Assembly (NCBI GenBank): GCA_031282285.1
Contig: JAITEA010000113.1
Location: 1-6,106 of the forward strand
Length of the DNA: 6,106 nt
Direction: 5' to 3'
From: Helicobacteraceae bacterium
GTDB taxonomy: Bacteria > Campylobacterota > Campylobacteria > Campylobacterales > SZUA-545
Shown: piece by piece, positions 1-5,729 of the stretch
How the letters are laid out: each line of letters starts with the position of its first letter
How positions within the stretch are numbered: the stretch's first letter is position 1
Notes under the pieces: model-generated
Seen by the model: only the letters and a program-made list of their open reading frames with translations
Told to the model about the DNA's origin: nothing
Database searches by the model: none
Made by a program: the position numbers and the translations under genes

Positions 1-2802
1 AGCGAACTTTTGCGCGTCAATAACCAGATGACCAGCGGAGTGAAAATCAAGTACGGCTACGAAGAGAGCTCGATCTATCAAGAGGTTCTGCGGCTGATCA
101 ACGAGCAGGGCGAGCTGGCGCAGATCTCAGACAACACGCAGAAGGCAAAAACCCACTCCGACAACTCCGACGCGGCGATCGCGTCGATGAAAAAGTCGCT
201 GGAAAGCTTCAAGGTCAAGCTGGTTCAGGCGGCAAACGACGTGCATTCCGCCACCAGCTACGCCGCGCTCGCCAGCGATCTCGAGGCGCTTATGTTCAGT
301 ATCCGCGATACGGCGAACACCTCGATCAACGGCTCTTTTCTATTCTCTGGAACCAATATGAAGCAAAAGCCCTTTGGCGACGACGGAACCTATTACGGCA
401 ACGATCAGCTTGTCAAAGCGCAAGCGGGCGACGGCGTAGAGATCGCCTACAATGTGGACGGCTTGACGCTGGCGCAGGGCGTCGATAGCGACTACGCCAA
501 ACGCCTGACGACTAATATGCAGCTATACAATCAGACCCAGCTTCATCACGCCGTGATGAGCAAAGACGATCCGACGGGGCTTGACGAGCCCGTTCCGATC
601 ACGGCGAGCGATACGATCCGCGATCTTGTCGGTCAGCCCGACGATAGCAAATCGACTTACTTTTATCTGCGCGGCTCCAAGCCCGACGGCGAGAGCTTCA
701 AGGCGCGCATCGAAATGACAAACGGCGCCACCGTTCAGGATTTGATGGATCAGATCGGACGGGCGATGGGGAATACCAATATCTATCAGGCGGTAGAGGT
801 CAGCCTCAATTTTCTTGGCAACATAGAGATCAAAGACGCCAAAAGCGGGCGTATGCTCACCGATCTGCATATGGTCGCCAGCGATACCAAAGCCGACGAT
901 ATAAGCGAGCTTGGCGAGGTTGAAAACGCGCATATCTACGCCTTCAACAAGAGCGGTTACGCCTACGCCAGAACGCAGGATAAGATCGCCTCCGCGCAGG
1001 ATCAGTTTGACCAGCGGTTGTTTAAGTTTGACAGTACCTTGCGCAGGCAAGATAACGAGGCGATCGCGCTCAAAACCGATACGATCCAGAGCGTAATGGG
1101 CGAGAACGTCGATCGGATAGGCTTCGATATCAACGGCGTTTCGCATAGTTTCGCCGTCAATAGCTCGACCAAGGTTAGCGATCTGCTGAGCGAGATAAAA
1201 ACCGCGCTGGAAGCCGATCTGGGCGGCTCTTTTGACGTGGATATACAAAACGGCGCGATCGCCGTATTCGACAACGCCGCTTCGCCGCCCGACACCGCGC
1301 CGGAGCTGTTTGTGCCGTCAAAATTGAGCGCGATAACCATAACGGCGGAAAATACGGGCGGCGAGAAGGTTCTGGCGTTTAGCGCGTCCGACGCGCTCGC
1401 CTACGATCGGGCGCGGTTTGAAAAGAGCGGCGCGACGCTGACCTCAAGCGTGTCGCAGATCGTCCGCGCCGACAGCTCTTACGCCACCGCCGCGACCGAA
1501 TTGAAAGCCGTGAGCGGAAGCGGCGATCTGGACGAAAAACGGCTGCATCTGGAGATCAACGACATTAACGGCGAGCGCAAGCTAGTCGAGATTACCCTGC
1601 GCGACACGCCCGACGCGAACGGGCGGCTTAGCACCTATCAGATTATCGAGCCGTCGGCGGGCGCGATCTACGATCTGTACGATTCAAACGGCGCTTTGAC
1701 GACGGCGAGCGGCTATCAGTCGCGGACGCTGACGCCCTATAGCGACGGTATGGAGACGCGCGATCAGACGCACAAGGGCGTAACCTATCAGCAATTGATG
1801 AATGTGATCAACATAGCCGTCAGCGGCGAAACGCCCGCGGACGGTTCGTTTGAGGCGTATAACGCCGCGCTCAAAAACGCGCAGCAAAGCGCAAGCGTCT
1901 CGATGGACGAGCTTGGGCGATTTACGATCAAAGACAAAACGACCAGCGAGAGCAAGATTCAGGTTTCTTTGTTTGACGCGGACACCGACCGCTTCGACGA
2001 CTACGATCTGATTTCAGATAAATCGGCGCTGCAAACCTACAAGGGCGTCAAAGGCGAACAGGGCTGGACGCTTAGCGATACGCGCCTCAACAAACCGCTA
2101 AGCGATGTTTTTGGTTTCGAGTTCTCCGGCGCGCTGGTTTTGAACGGGACGGATATGAACGGCGCGGCGGCGAGCGTAACGCTTAGCCAAACGGACACGC
2201 TTTCGGATTTAATGACCGCGATCGACGCGACATTTGGCGACGGGGCGGGAAACGGCGGCTTTGTCGTCGATATCGAGGACGGGCGGCTGTTTTTCCGCGA
2301 CAACGCGGCGCTGGGACAGACGCAAGCGAATATAAACTTTAGCTTTCAGGACGCGCAAACCGATATGAAAGCAAGCGACTCGCCCGCGCTTACCTTCGCG
2401 TCCAACAACGCGCTGACGATCGACGAGTCGCGGGTGAATCTTTTTGATCAGCTTTCGGAGGCGATCGAGGCGGTCAGGCTGGGTATGACGCGCCCCGACG
2501 GAAACAGCGAGAACGGCGCGAGAAATATCGGCATTCAAAACGCGATCGCCGTCGTCGATCACCTGCTAGATCACCTCAACCGAATACACACCGATGTTGG
2601 CTCGACCGGCTCCGCTTTGCAGCTAACCTATGAAAAAAGCGAAGCGCTGACGCTGAATGTGAAAACGCTCAAATCGGAGACGCTAGATATGGATATAGGC
2701 GCGGCGGTGGCGAAGATGAATCAGATGAGCGTCTCGTATCAGGCGTTATTGTCTACGCTAAGCCGTATCAACGGTATGAGTCTGGTAAATTATCTCTCAT
2801 AA
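1..2802 (+). CDS. flgL: Flagellar hook-associated protein 3 (FlgL), 5' end outside the window
   Basis: FlgL forms the hook-filament junction with FlgK and is exported through the flagellar type III apparatus. The frame is open from base 1, and 933 residues are visible before TAA at 2800-2802. The start lies upstream: the first residues (SELLRVNNQMTSGVKI) align by eye with the interior of the Campylobacter FlgL N-terminal helix, about 20-27 residues from its start, so the TTG at 10-12 is an internal Leu. The N-terminal D0/D1 helix is followed by the family motif NTSINGSFLFSG (from nt 316), and the C-terminal helix ends in SRINGMSLVNYLS, a classic flagellin/FlgL D0 end. Between them lie about 700 residues of variable, surface-exposed sequence with repeated modules near nt 620-860, 1090-1290, 1670-1970 and 2100-2320. 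Enteric FlgL is about 320 residues; Campylobacterota proteins are much longer. ftsK follows after 8 bases. A flagellin-like identity is nearly certain; FlgL over flagellin rests on length and context. Confidence 0.92.
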   Translation, partial: SELLRVNNQMTSGVKIKYGYEESSIYQEVLRLINEQGELAQISDNTQKAKTHSDNSDAAIASMKKSLESFKVKLVQAANDVHSATSYAALASDLEALMFSIRDTANTSINGSFLFSGTNMKQKPFGDDGTYYGNDQLVKAQAGDGVEIAYNVDGLTLAQGVDSDYAKRLTTNMQLYNQTQLHHAVMSKDDPTGLDEPVPITASDTIRDLVGQPDDSKSTYFYLRGSKPDGESFKARIEMTNGATVQDLMDQIGRAMGNTNIYQAVEVSLNFLGNIEIKDAKSGRMLTDLHMVASDTKADDISELGEVENAHIYAFNKSGYAYARTQDKIASAQDQFDQRLFKFDSTLRRQDNEAIALKTDTIQSVMGENVDRIGFDINGVSHSFAVNSSTKVSDLLSEIKTALEADLGGSFDVDIQNGAIAVFDNAASPPDTAPELFVPSKLSAITITAENTGGEKVLAFSASDALAYDRARFEKSGATLTSSVSQIVRADSSYATAATELKAVSGSGDLDEKRLHLEINDINGERKLVEITLRDTPDANGRLSTYQIIEPSAGAIYDLYDSNGALTTASGYQSRTLTPYSDGMETRDQTHKGVTYQQLMNVINIAVSGETPADGSFEAYNAALKNAQQSASVSMDELGRFTIKDKTTSESKIQVSLFDADTDRFDDYDLISDKSALQTYKGVKGEQGWTLSDTRLNKPLSDVFGFEFSGALVLNGTDMNGAAASVTLSQTDTLSDLMTAIDATFGDGAGNGGFVVDIEDGRLFFRDNAALGQTQANINFSFQDAQTDMKASDSPALTFASNNALTIDESRVNLFDQLSEAIEAVRLGMTRPDGNSENGARNIGIQNAIAVVDHLLDHLNRIHTDVGSTGSALQLTYEKSEALTLNVKTLKSETLDMDIGAAVAKMNQMSVSYQALLSTLSRINGMSLVNYLS

Positions 2803-2810
2803 GAGCGAGC

Positions 2811-4973
2811 GTGAAACGAGAAGCCTATTTTTTTGTAGCGGTTGGGTTGTGGGTCTATGTGGCGATTGCGCTGTATGTCGGCTCTATCGCCAAAGTCGGC
2901 GTTTACGGCAGGGAGCTGGCGGAGATCTCCGAGGAGCTGTTTGGCTTTCTCGTCTATCTCGCGCCGCCGATTGGCGTATATCTGGCGTGGCGCGGATACA
3001 GGCGGGCGGTTTCGACGCGCAGGTTTATCGAGGCGCTGGCGGCTACGCTGCTGTTTTGCTTTGCGGGGCTGATCTTTCAAGCGCTGCTTTTCGATCGCGG
3101 ATCTGTCGGCGTTTTGCTGTGCGAGGCGATGCGCCCGATTATTGGCAGCGTCGGCGCGGGGGTTTTCGGCTTTTTCCTGATCGTAAACGGCTGGTTGCTG
3201 GCGTTTGATATTACCATTATCGATCTGCTCTCGTTTCTGGCGCGCAAGTTTCCAAACACGCGGCTGTTTGACCACTGGCGCAGCTTCAAGGAGGCAGCCA
3301 AAGACTCCTTCGCCGATATGGCTTTGCGATCCAAAGAGCGCGAGACGCTCTCCGACCTGCCCGATTTCGAGCCGAGGGCAAACGGCGGCGCGGCGAAACG
3401 AAACGCGCTCGCGTTTGACGACGACGATTTTTATCTTGAGCCGTATCGCTCAAACGAGCCGAAAAGCTCCGCCAAAGAGAACCGATCGCACAGCAAGATT
3501 ATCAGGGAGCTGGAAGAAAACAGGCGGCTGATGGATCAGGTGGAGAAGGGCGAGCGCGCCAAACCGAAAGATTTTGTGCTGCCGCCGCTGGATTTTCTCG
3601 CGCCGCCATCCAACAAGCCAAGCGAGATCAACGAAAACGAGATCGACGCCAAAATCGCCGATCTGCTCGAGAAACTGCGAATGTTCAAGATCGACGGCGA
3701 TATAGTCCGCACCTACACGGGACCGGTCGTTACGACATTTGAGTTCAAGCCCGCCGCGCATGTGAAGGTTTCGCGCATCACGAGTTTGGAGAGCGATATC
3801 GCTATGTCGCTGCGCGCTCAGACGATCCGCATTCAGGCGCCGATTCCGGGCAAAGATGTGATCGGCATCGAGATACCCAACAAAACTTTTGAAACCATCT
3901 ACCTGCGCGAGGCGCTGGGCGCGCCTATCTTTATCAACGCGGCGAGCGAGCTTACGATCGCGCTGGGCAAGGATATTGTGGGCAATCCGTTTGTAACCGA
4001 TCTCAAAAAACTGCCGCACCTGCTGATCGCCGGCACGACGGGTAGCGGCAAAAGCGTCGGCATCAACGCGATGATTTTATCTTTGCTCTATCGCAATTCG
4101 CCCGACAGCCTGCGGCTTTTGATGGTCGATCCCAAAATGCTGGAGTTTAGCGTATATAACGATATTCCCCATCTGCTCACCCCCGTGATCACCAAGCCCA
4201 AACAGGCGATCGCCGCGCTTGCCAATATGGTCGTGGAGATGGAGCGGCGCTACGAGATGATGAGCAAAACCAAGACGAAAAATATCGAAAGCTACAACCA
4301 TAAAGCGCGCGACGAGAAGTTTGACGCGCTGCCGTTTATCGTCGTGGTGATCGACGAGCTTGCCGATCTGATGATGAGCGGCGGCAAGGAGGTGGAGGTG
4401 TCGATCGCGCGGCTGGCGCAGATGGCGCGGGCAAGCGGCATACATCTGATCGTAGCCACTCAGCGCCCCAGCGTCGATGTGATCACGGGGCTTATCAAAG
4501 CCAATCTGCCAAGCCGTATCAGCTACCGCGTGGGCAGTAAGATCGACTCCAAGGTCATATTGGACACGCAGGGCGCCGAGAGCCTGCTAGGTCGCGGCGA
4601 TATGCTCTTTACGCCGCCCGGGAGCGTCGGTCTGGTGCGGCTTCACGCGCCGTTTAGCTCCGAGCAGGAGATCGAGAGGATCGTCGAGTTTCTCAAATCG
4701 CAGCGCGCGCCCGAATACGACAACAGCTTCTTGGTGGAGGGCGGCGATCTGGAAGGGGCGGCAAACAGCGGCGAATACGATCCCAACGAACCGCTCGACG
4801 AGATGTACGACGAGGCGAAACAGATCGTGCTTAGCGAACGCAAAAGCTCTATAAGTTATATTCAGCGCAGATTGCAAATCGGCTACAACCGCGCGGCGCG
4901 CATCGTCGAGCAATTGGAAAAAACGGGCGTGCTTGGCGAGCAAAACAGCAAAGGCCAGCGCGAAATCCTCTAA
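2811..4973 (+). CDS. ftsK: DNA translocase FtsK
   Basis: FtsK is a septum-anchored hexameric ATPase that pumps DNA to resolve and segregate chromosome termini and activates Xer recombination at dif. The 720-residue product has four predicted membrane segments (about 6-28, 43-60, 73-93, 110-133) and a charged linker (about 160-275). An alpha domain follows (about 276-370, with GPVVTTFEF near 304). The RecA-like beta domain has Walker A GTTGSGKS at 408-415 (K414) and Walker B VVVIDE ending at D515-E516, then VATQRPSVDVITGLIKANLP. A winged-helix gamma domain (about 663-720) would read polar DNA motifs. The GTG start at 2811 is preferred because TM1 begins at once, no in-frame ATG occurs before Met107, and a weak AAGAG (2801-2805), overlapping the flgL stop, lies 5 bases upstream. 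The linker is short compared with roughly 850-940-residue relatives, as I recall them. All catalytic motifs are intact. It is probably translated from a flgL-ftsK message. Confidence 0.96.
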   Translation: MKREAYFFVAVGLWVYVAIALYVGSIAKVGVYGRELAEISEELFGFLVYLAPPIGVYLAWRGYRRAVSTRRFIEALAATLLFCFAGLIFQALLFDRGSVGVLLCEAMRPIIGSVGAGVFGFFLIVNGWLLAFDITIIDLLSFLARKFPNTRLFDHWRSFKEAAKDSFADMALRSKERETLSDLPDFEPRANGGAAKRNALAFDDDDFYLEPYRSNEPKSSAKENRSHSKIIRELEENRRLMDQVEKGERAKPKDFVLPPLDFLAPPSNKPSEINENEIDAKIADLLEKLRMFKIDGDIVRTYTGPVVTTFEFKPAAHVKVSRITSLESDIAMSLRAQTIRIQAPIPGKDVIGIEIPNKTFETIYLREALGAPIFINAASELTIALGKDIVGNPFVTDLKKLPHLLIAGTTGSGKSVGINAMILSLLYRNSPDSLRLLMVDPKMLEFSVYNDIPHLLTPVITKPKQAIAALANMVVEMERRYEMMSKTKTKNIESYNHKARDEKFDALPFIVVVIDELADLMMSGGKEVEVSIARLAQMARASGIHLIVATQRPSVDVITGLIKANLPSRISYRVGSKIDSKVILDTQGAESLLGRGDMLFTPPGSVGLVRLHAPFSSEQEIERIVEFLKSQRAPEYDNSFLVEGGDLEGAANSGEYDPNEPLDEMYDEAKQIVLSERKSSISYIQRRLQIGYNRAARIVEQLEKTGVLGEQNSKGQREIL

Positions 4974-4974
4974 T

Positions 4975-4989
4975 CCCCCCCCCCCCCCC
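4975..4989. repeat. C15 homopolymer tract directly after the ftsK stop
   Basis: Fifteen consecutive C begin two bases after the TAA of ftsK (4971-4973). Such a tract is prone to slippage in replication and to length errors in sequencing. It lies outside coding sequence, so a length change would not alter FtsK. The following C-rich, G-poor bases (to about 4998) could serve as a Rho-loading region in the message. On the minus strand, G15 followed by GGG (4997-4999) and GGGGG (5007-5011) fits a G-quadruplex pattern. Both roles are inferred; only the tract itself is seen. Confidence 0.9.
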
Positions 4990-4995
4990 TTCCTC

Positions 4996-5127
4996 TCCCG
5001 CTTTTGCCCCCTATACGCGAGCGTCGCTCCGCGCCGCTTCACCCCCGATAAGGGGAAATTAAGGGGGGTTTCCCCGCTTCGCCCTCCTATGCGAGCATAG
5101 CTTAGCCCTCCCGACAACGGGGGGGGG
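4996..5127. repeat. Two degenerate tandem copies of a GC-rich unit
   Basis: Copy 1 is 4996-5055 and copy 2 is 5071 to about 5122. Both run in the order TCCC(C)GCTT, a C-rich CCCCC/CCTCC block, TATRCGAGC, CGCTT or GCTTAG, a further C block, then GAYAA followed by a G-run. The joining piece has GGGGAAA (5052-5058) inverted against TTTCCCC (5069-5075). The same GGGG can also pair with CCCC at 5043-5046, giving two mutually exclusive hairpins. Copy 2 contains CTATGC-GA-GCATAG (5087-5100), a perfect 6-bp inverted repeat, and ends in a G9 run (5119-5127) complementary to the C15 tract. Read on the minus strand, both copies give PLSG-type peptide remnants, which supports duplication of one unit. No function is assigned. 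Confidence 0.65.
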
Positions 5128-5170
5128 TTCGTCAGTCCCACAGATCGCGCCCGTTCCGTCTTTTCCCGTC

Positions 5171-5190
5171 ATTCCCGCGCAGGCGGGAAT
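5171..5190. repeat. ATTCCC-N8-GGGAAT palindrome (dRS3-like dispersed repeat)
   Basis: This 20-bp element has perfect 8-bp arms, ATTCCCGC and GCGGGAAT, around a GCAG loop, in the context CCGTC upstream and CCATC downstream. The core matches the pattern of the Neisseria dRS3 element (ATTCCC, eight free bases, GGGAAT). From memory, almost the same string recurs as a dispersed intergenic palindrome in many unrelated bacteria. It probably belongs to a REP-like repeat family; it could also act as a transcript-stabilising hairpin for the ftsK 3' end. No adjacent transposase is visible. Confidence 0.75.
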
Positions 5191-5264
5191 CCATCTTTTG
5201 AGACCTTACGAATTATGATTAGACTTAGATTACCAGCAAGAACAATCTTATTACATTCTCCCTC

Positions 5265-5412
5265 CGCGCCTTGAGCCGCCTTTTAGATCGCATATTGAGC
5301 GTCTAGCGCGACGAAGGGGTATCCCCGTTAGCGAGCAAAGCGAAGCGTTAAACAGGGGAATAGTCGCGCTACGCGAAAAAGCGATCGAAAAGGAAATAAG
5401 GCTCAAAGCGCG
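5265..5412. repeat. 148-base nested imperfect palindrome, MITE-like or structured RNA
   Basis: The two halves fold onto each other almost throughout. Pairing steps are 5265-5269 with 5408-5412, 5271-5277 (TTGAGCC) with 5400-5406 (GGCTCAA), 5279-5291 with 5381-5393 (12 of 13 pairs), and 5304-5312 (TAGCGCGAC) with 5363-5371 (GTCGCGCTA). The last step is 5322-5329 with 5351-5359 around one bulged A. The terminal loop is 5330-5350. That gives about 41 base pairs with small asymmetric bulges (a six-base AAATAA at 5394-5399; seven bases at 5313-5319). No start-bearing ORF lies within it and no target-site duplication is evident at the ends. A TATGAT hexamer at 5214-5219 could start a transcript just upstream, but this is weak. 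It could be a miniature inverted-repeat element, a BIME-like cluster or a non-coding RNA. Confidence 0.75.
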
Positions 5413-5424
5413 CAGTTTCTTTAT

Positions 5425-5454
5425 CTTGCTTTCTTTGGCGGCAAAGAAAGCAAG
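5425..5454. repeat. Perfect 12-bp inverted repeat with 6-base loop
   Basis: Arms CTTGCTTTCTTT (5425-5436) and AAAGAAAGCAAG (5443-5454) are exact reverse complements around GGCGGC. A further G-C pair would leave a GCGG tetraloop. It begins 12 bases after the long palindrome and directly abuts the next hairpin. From memory, closely similar strings are common intergenic hairpins in several bacterial groups. No T-run follows on the plus strand, so a classical intrinsic terminator is not shown, although a strong hairpin between convergent genes would protect or end transcripts. Confidence 0.85.
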
Positions 5455-5480
5455 TCGCTAAAGCCTTTAGGCTTTTGCGA
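5455..5480. repeat. Hairpin abutting the 12-bp inverted repeat
   Basis: TCGCTAAAGCC (5455-5465) pairs with GGCTTTTGCGA (5470-5480) with one mismatch around a TTTA loop. It starts at the base after the preceding hairpin ends, so the two would stack as neighbouring stems in RNA. The right arm ends in GCGAAAGG rather than a T-run. It may be a module of the same composite element as its two left-hand neighbours. Confidence 0.7.
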
Positions 5481-5522
5481 AAGGAAAGAGAGCGATCCAT
5501 AAGCGGAAAGTTTATGATTAAG

Positions 5523-5544
5523 CCGTAAGCTGATCGCATTACGG
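5523..5544. repeat. Small inverted repeat
   Basis: CCGTAA (5523-5528) and TTACGG (5539-5544) form a perfect 6-bp stem with a 10-base loop. A stem this short could arise by chance; it is listed because it continues the run of palindromes in this stretch. Confidence 0.4.
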
Positions 5545-5573
5545 TAGTTTTAGGAGATAGATTGGCACCCGCC

Positions 5574-5636
5574 TACGCGCCTTGCGGTCGCATAGTGGAA
5601 GGCAAAGCGATAGTTTGCGTAACGAGCGACGAAGGG
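5574..5636. repeat. Second, weaker nested palindrome sharing words with the long one
   Basis: TACGC (5574-5578) pairs with GCGTA (5617-5621), and directly inside it GCCTT (5579-5583) pairs with AAGGC (5599-5603). The stretch shares CGCGCCTTG (5576-5584), TCGCATA (5588-5594) and GCGACGAAGGG (5626-5636), in the same order, with the left half of the long palindrome (5265, 5288 and 5308). Spacings differ, so it may be a diverged relative of that element or simply reflect biased word use. Confidence 0.35.
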
Positions 5637-5729
5637 AGTGGTGATTGGATAGAGAGATTGCGCAAAAATTATATTTGCCTCGATCCTCGTAGGATATTTT
5701 CTCGTTTACATAGCCAATTATGTTGCTCG

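Larger units (their letters stand above)
4974..5729. other. Repeat-rich non-coding stretch between convergent genes
   Basis: These 756 bases separate the 3' ends of ftsK (+) and the LRR gene (-). I find no ORF here with a plausible start, ribosome binding site and protein-like composition; the few open frames are accidental readings of repeats. The stretch holds a C15 tract, a degenerate tandem GC-rich repeat, an ATTCCC-N8-GGGAAT palindrome, a long nested palindrome and several hairpins, each listed separately. Positions 5193-5264 and 5481-5522 are plainer and more AT-rich; I see nothing definite there beyond a lone TATGAT hexamer (5214-5219) without a good -35 box. No canonical hairpin followed by a T-run was found for either flanking gene. 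Confidence 0.8.

Noticed and set aside
523..1248. 241-codon minus-strand frame inside flgL
   Set aside because: It is a shadow of the GC-rich flgL coding frame; the plus-strand frame has clear FlgL end domains.
4587..5141. 184-codon open frame on the minus strand
   Set aside because: Most of it is antisense to ftsK, and the rest is a reading of the C15 tract and the GC-rich tandem repeat. The composition is low complexity and there is no family resemblance.
5425..5454. dif-like Xer site, because of the arm-6-arm layout near ftsK
   Set aside because: The arms are a perfect palindrome and lack the conserved inner bases of known dif or difH sites; closeness to ftsK is not evidence.
5332..5502. 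Plus-strand frame open for 56 codons through the palindromes
   Set aside because: It has no ATG, GTG or TTG start, and its peptide is simply the hairpin arms translated.
5671..5700. Intrinsic terminator for the LRR gene
   Set aside because: The only stem there (ATCCT-CGT-AGGAT, 5683-5695) has 5-bp arms and no proper T-run after it on the minus strand.
4974..5729. CRISPR array
   Set aside because: The repeats are palindromes and one degenerate tandem pair, without regular spacers or identical direct repeats.
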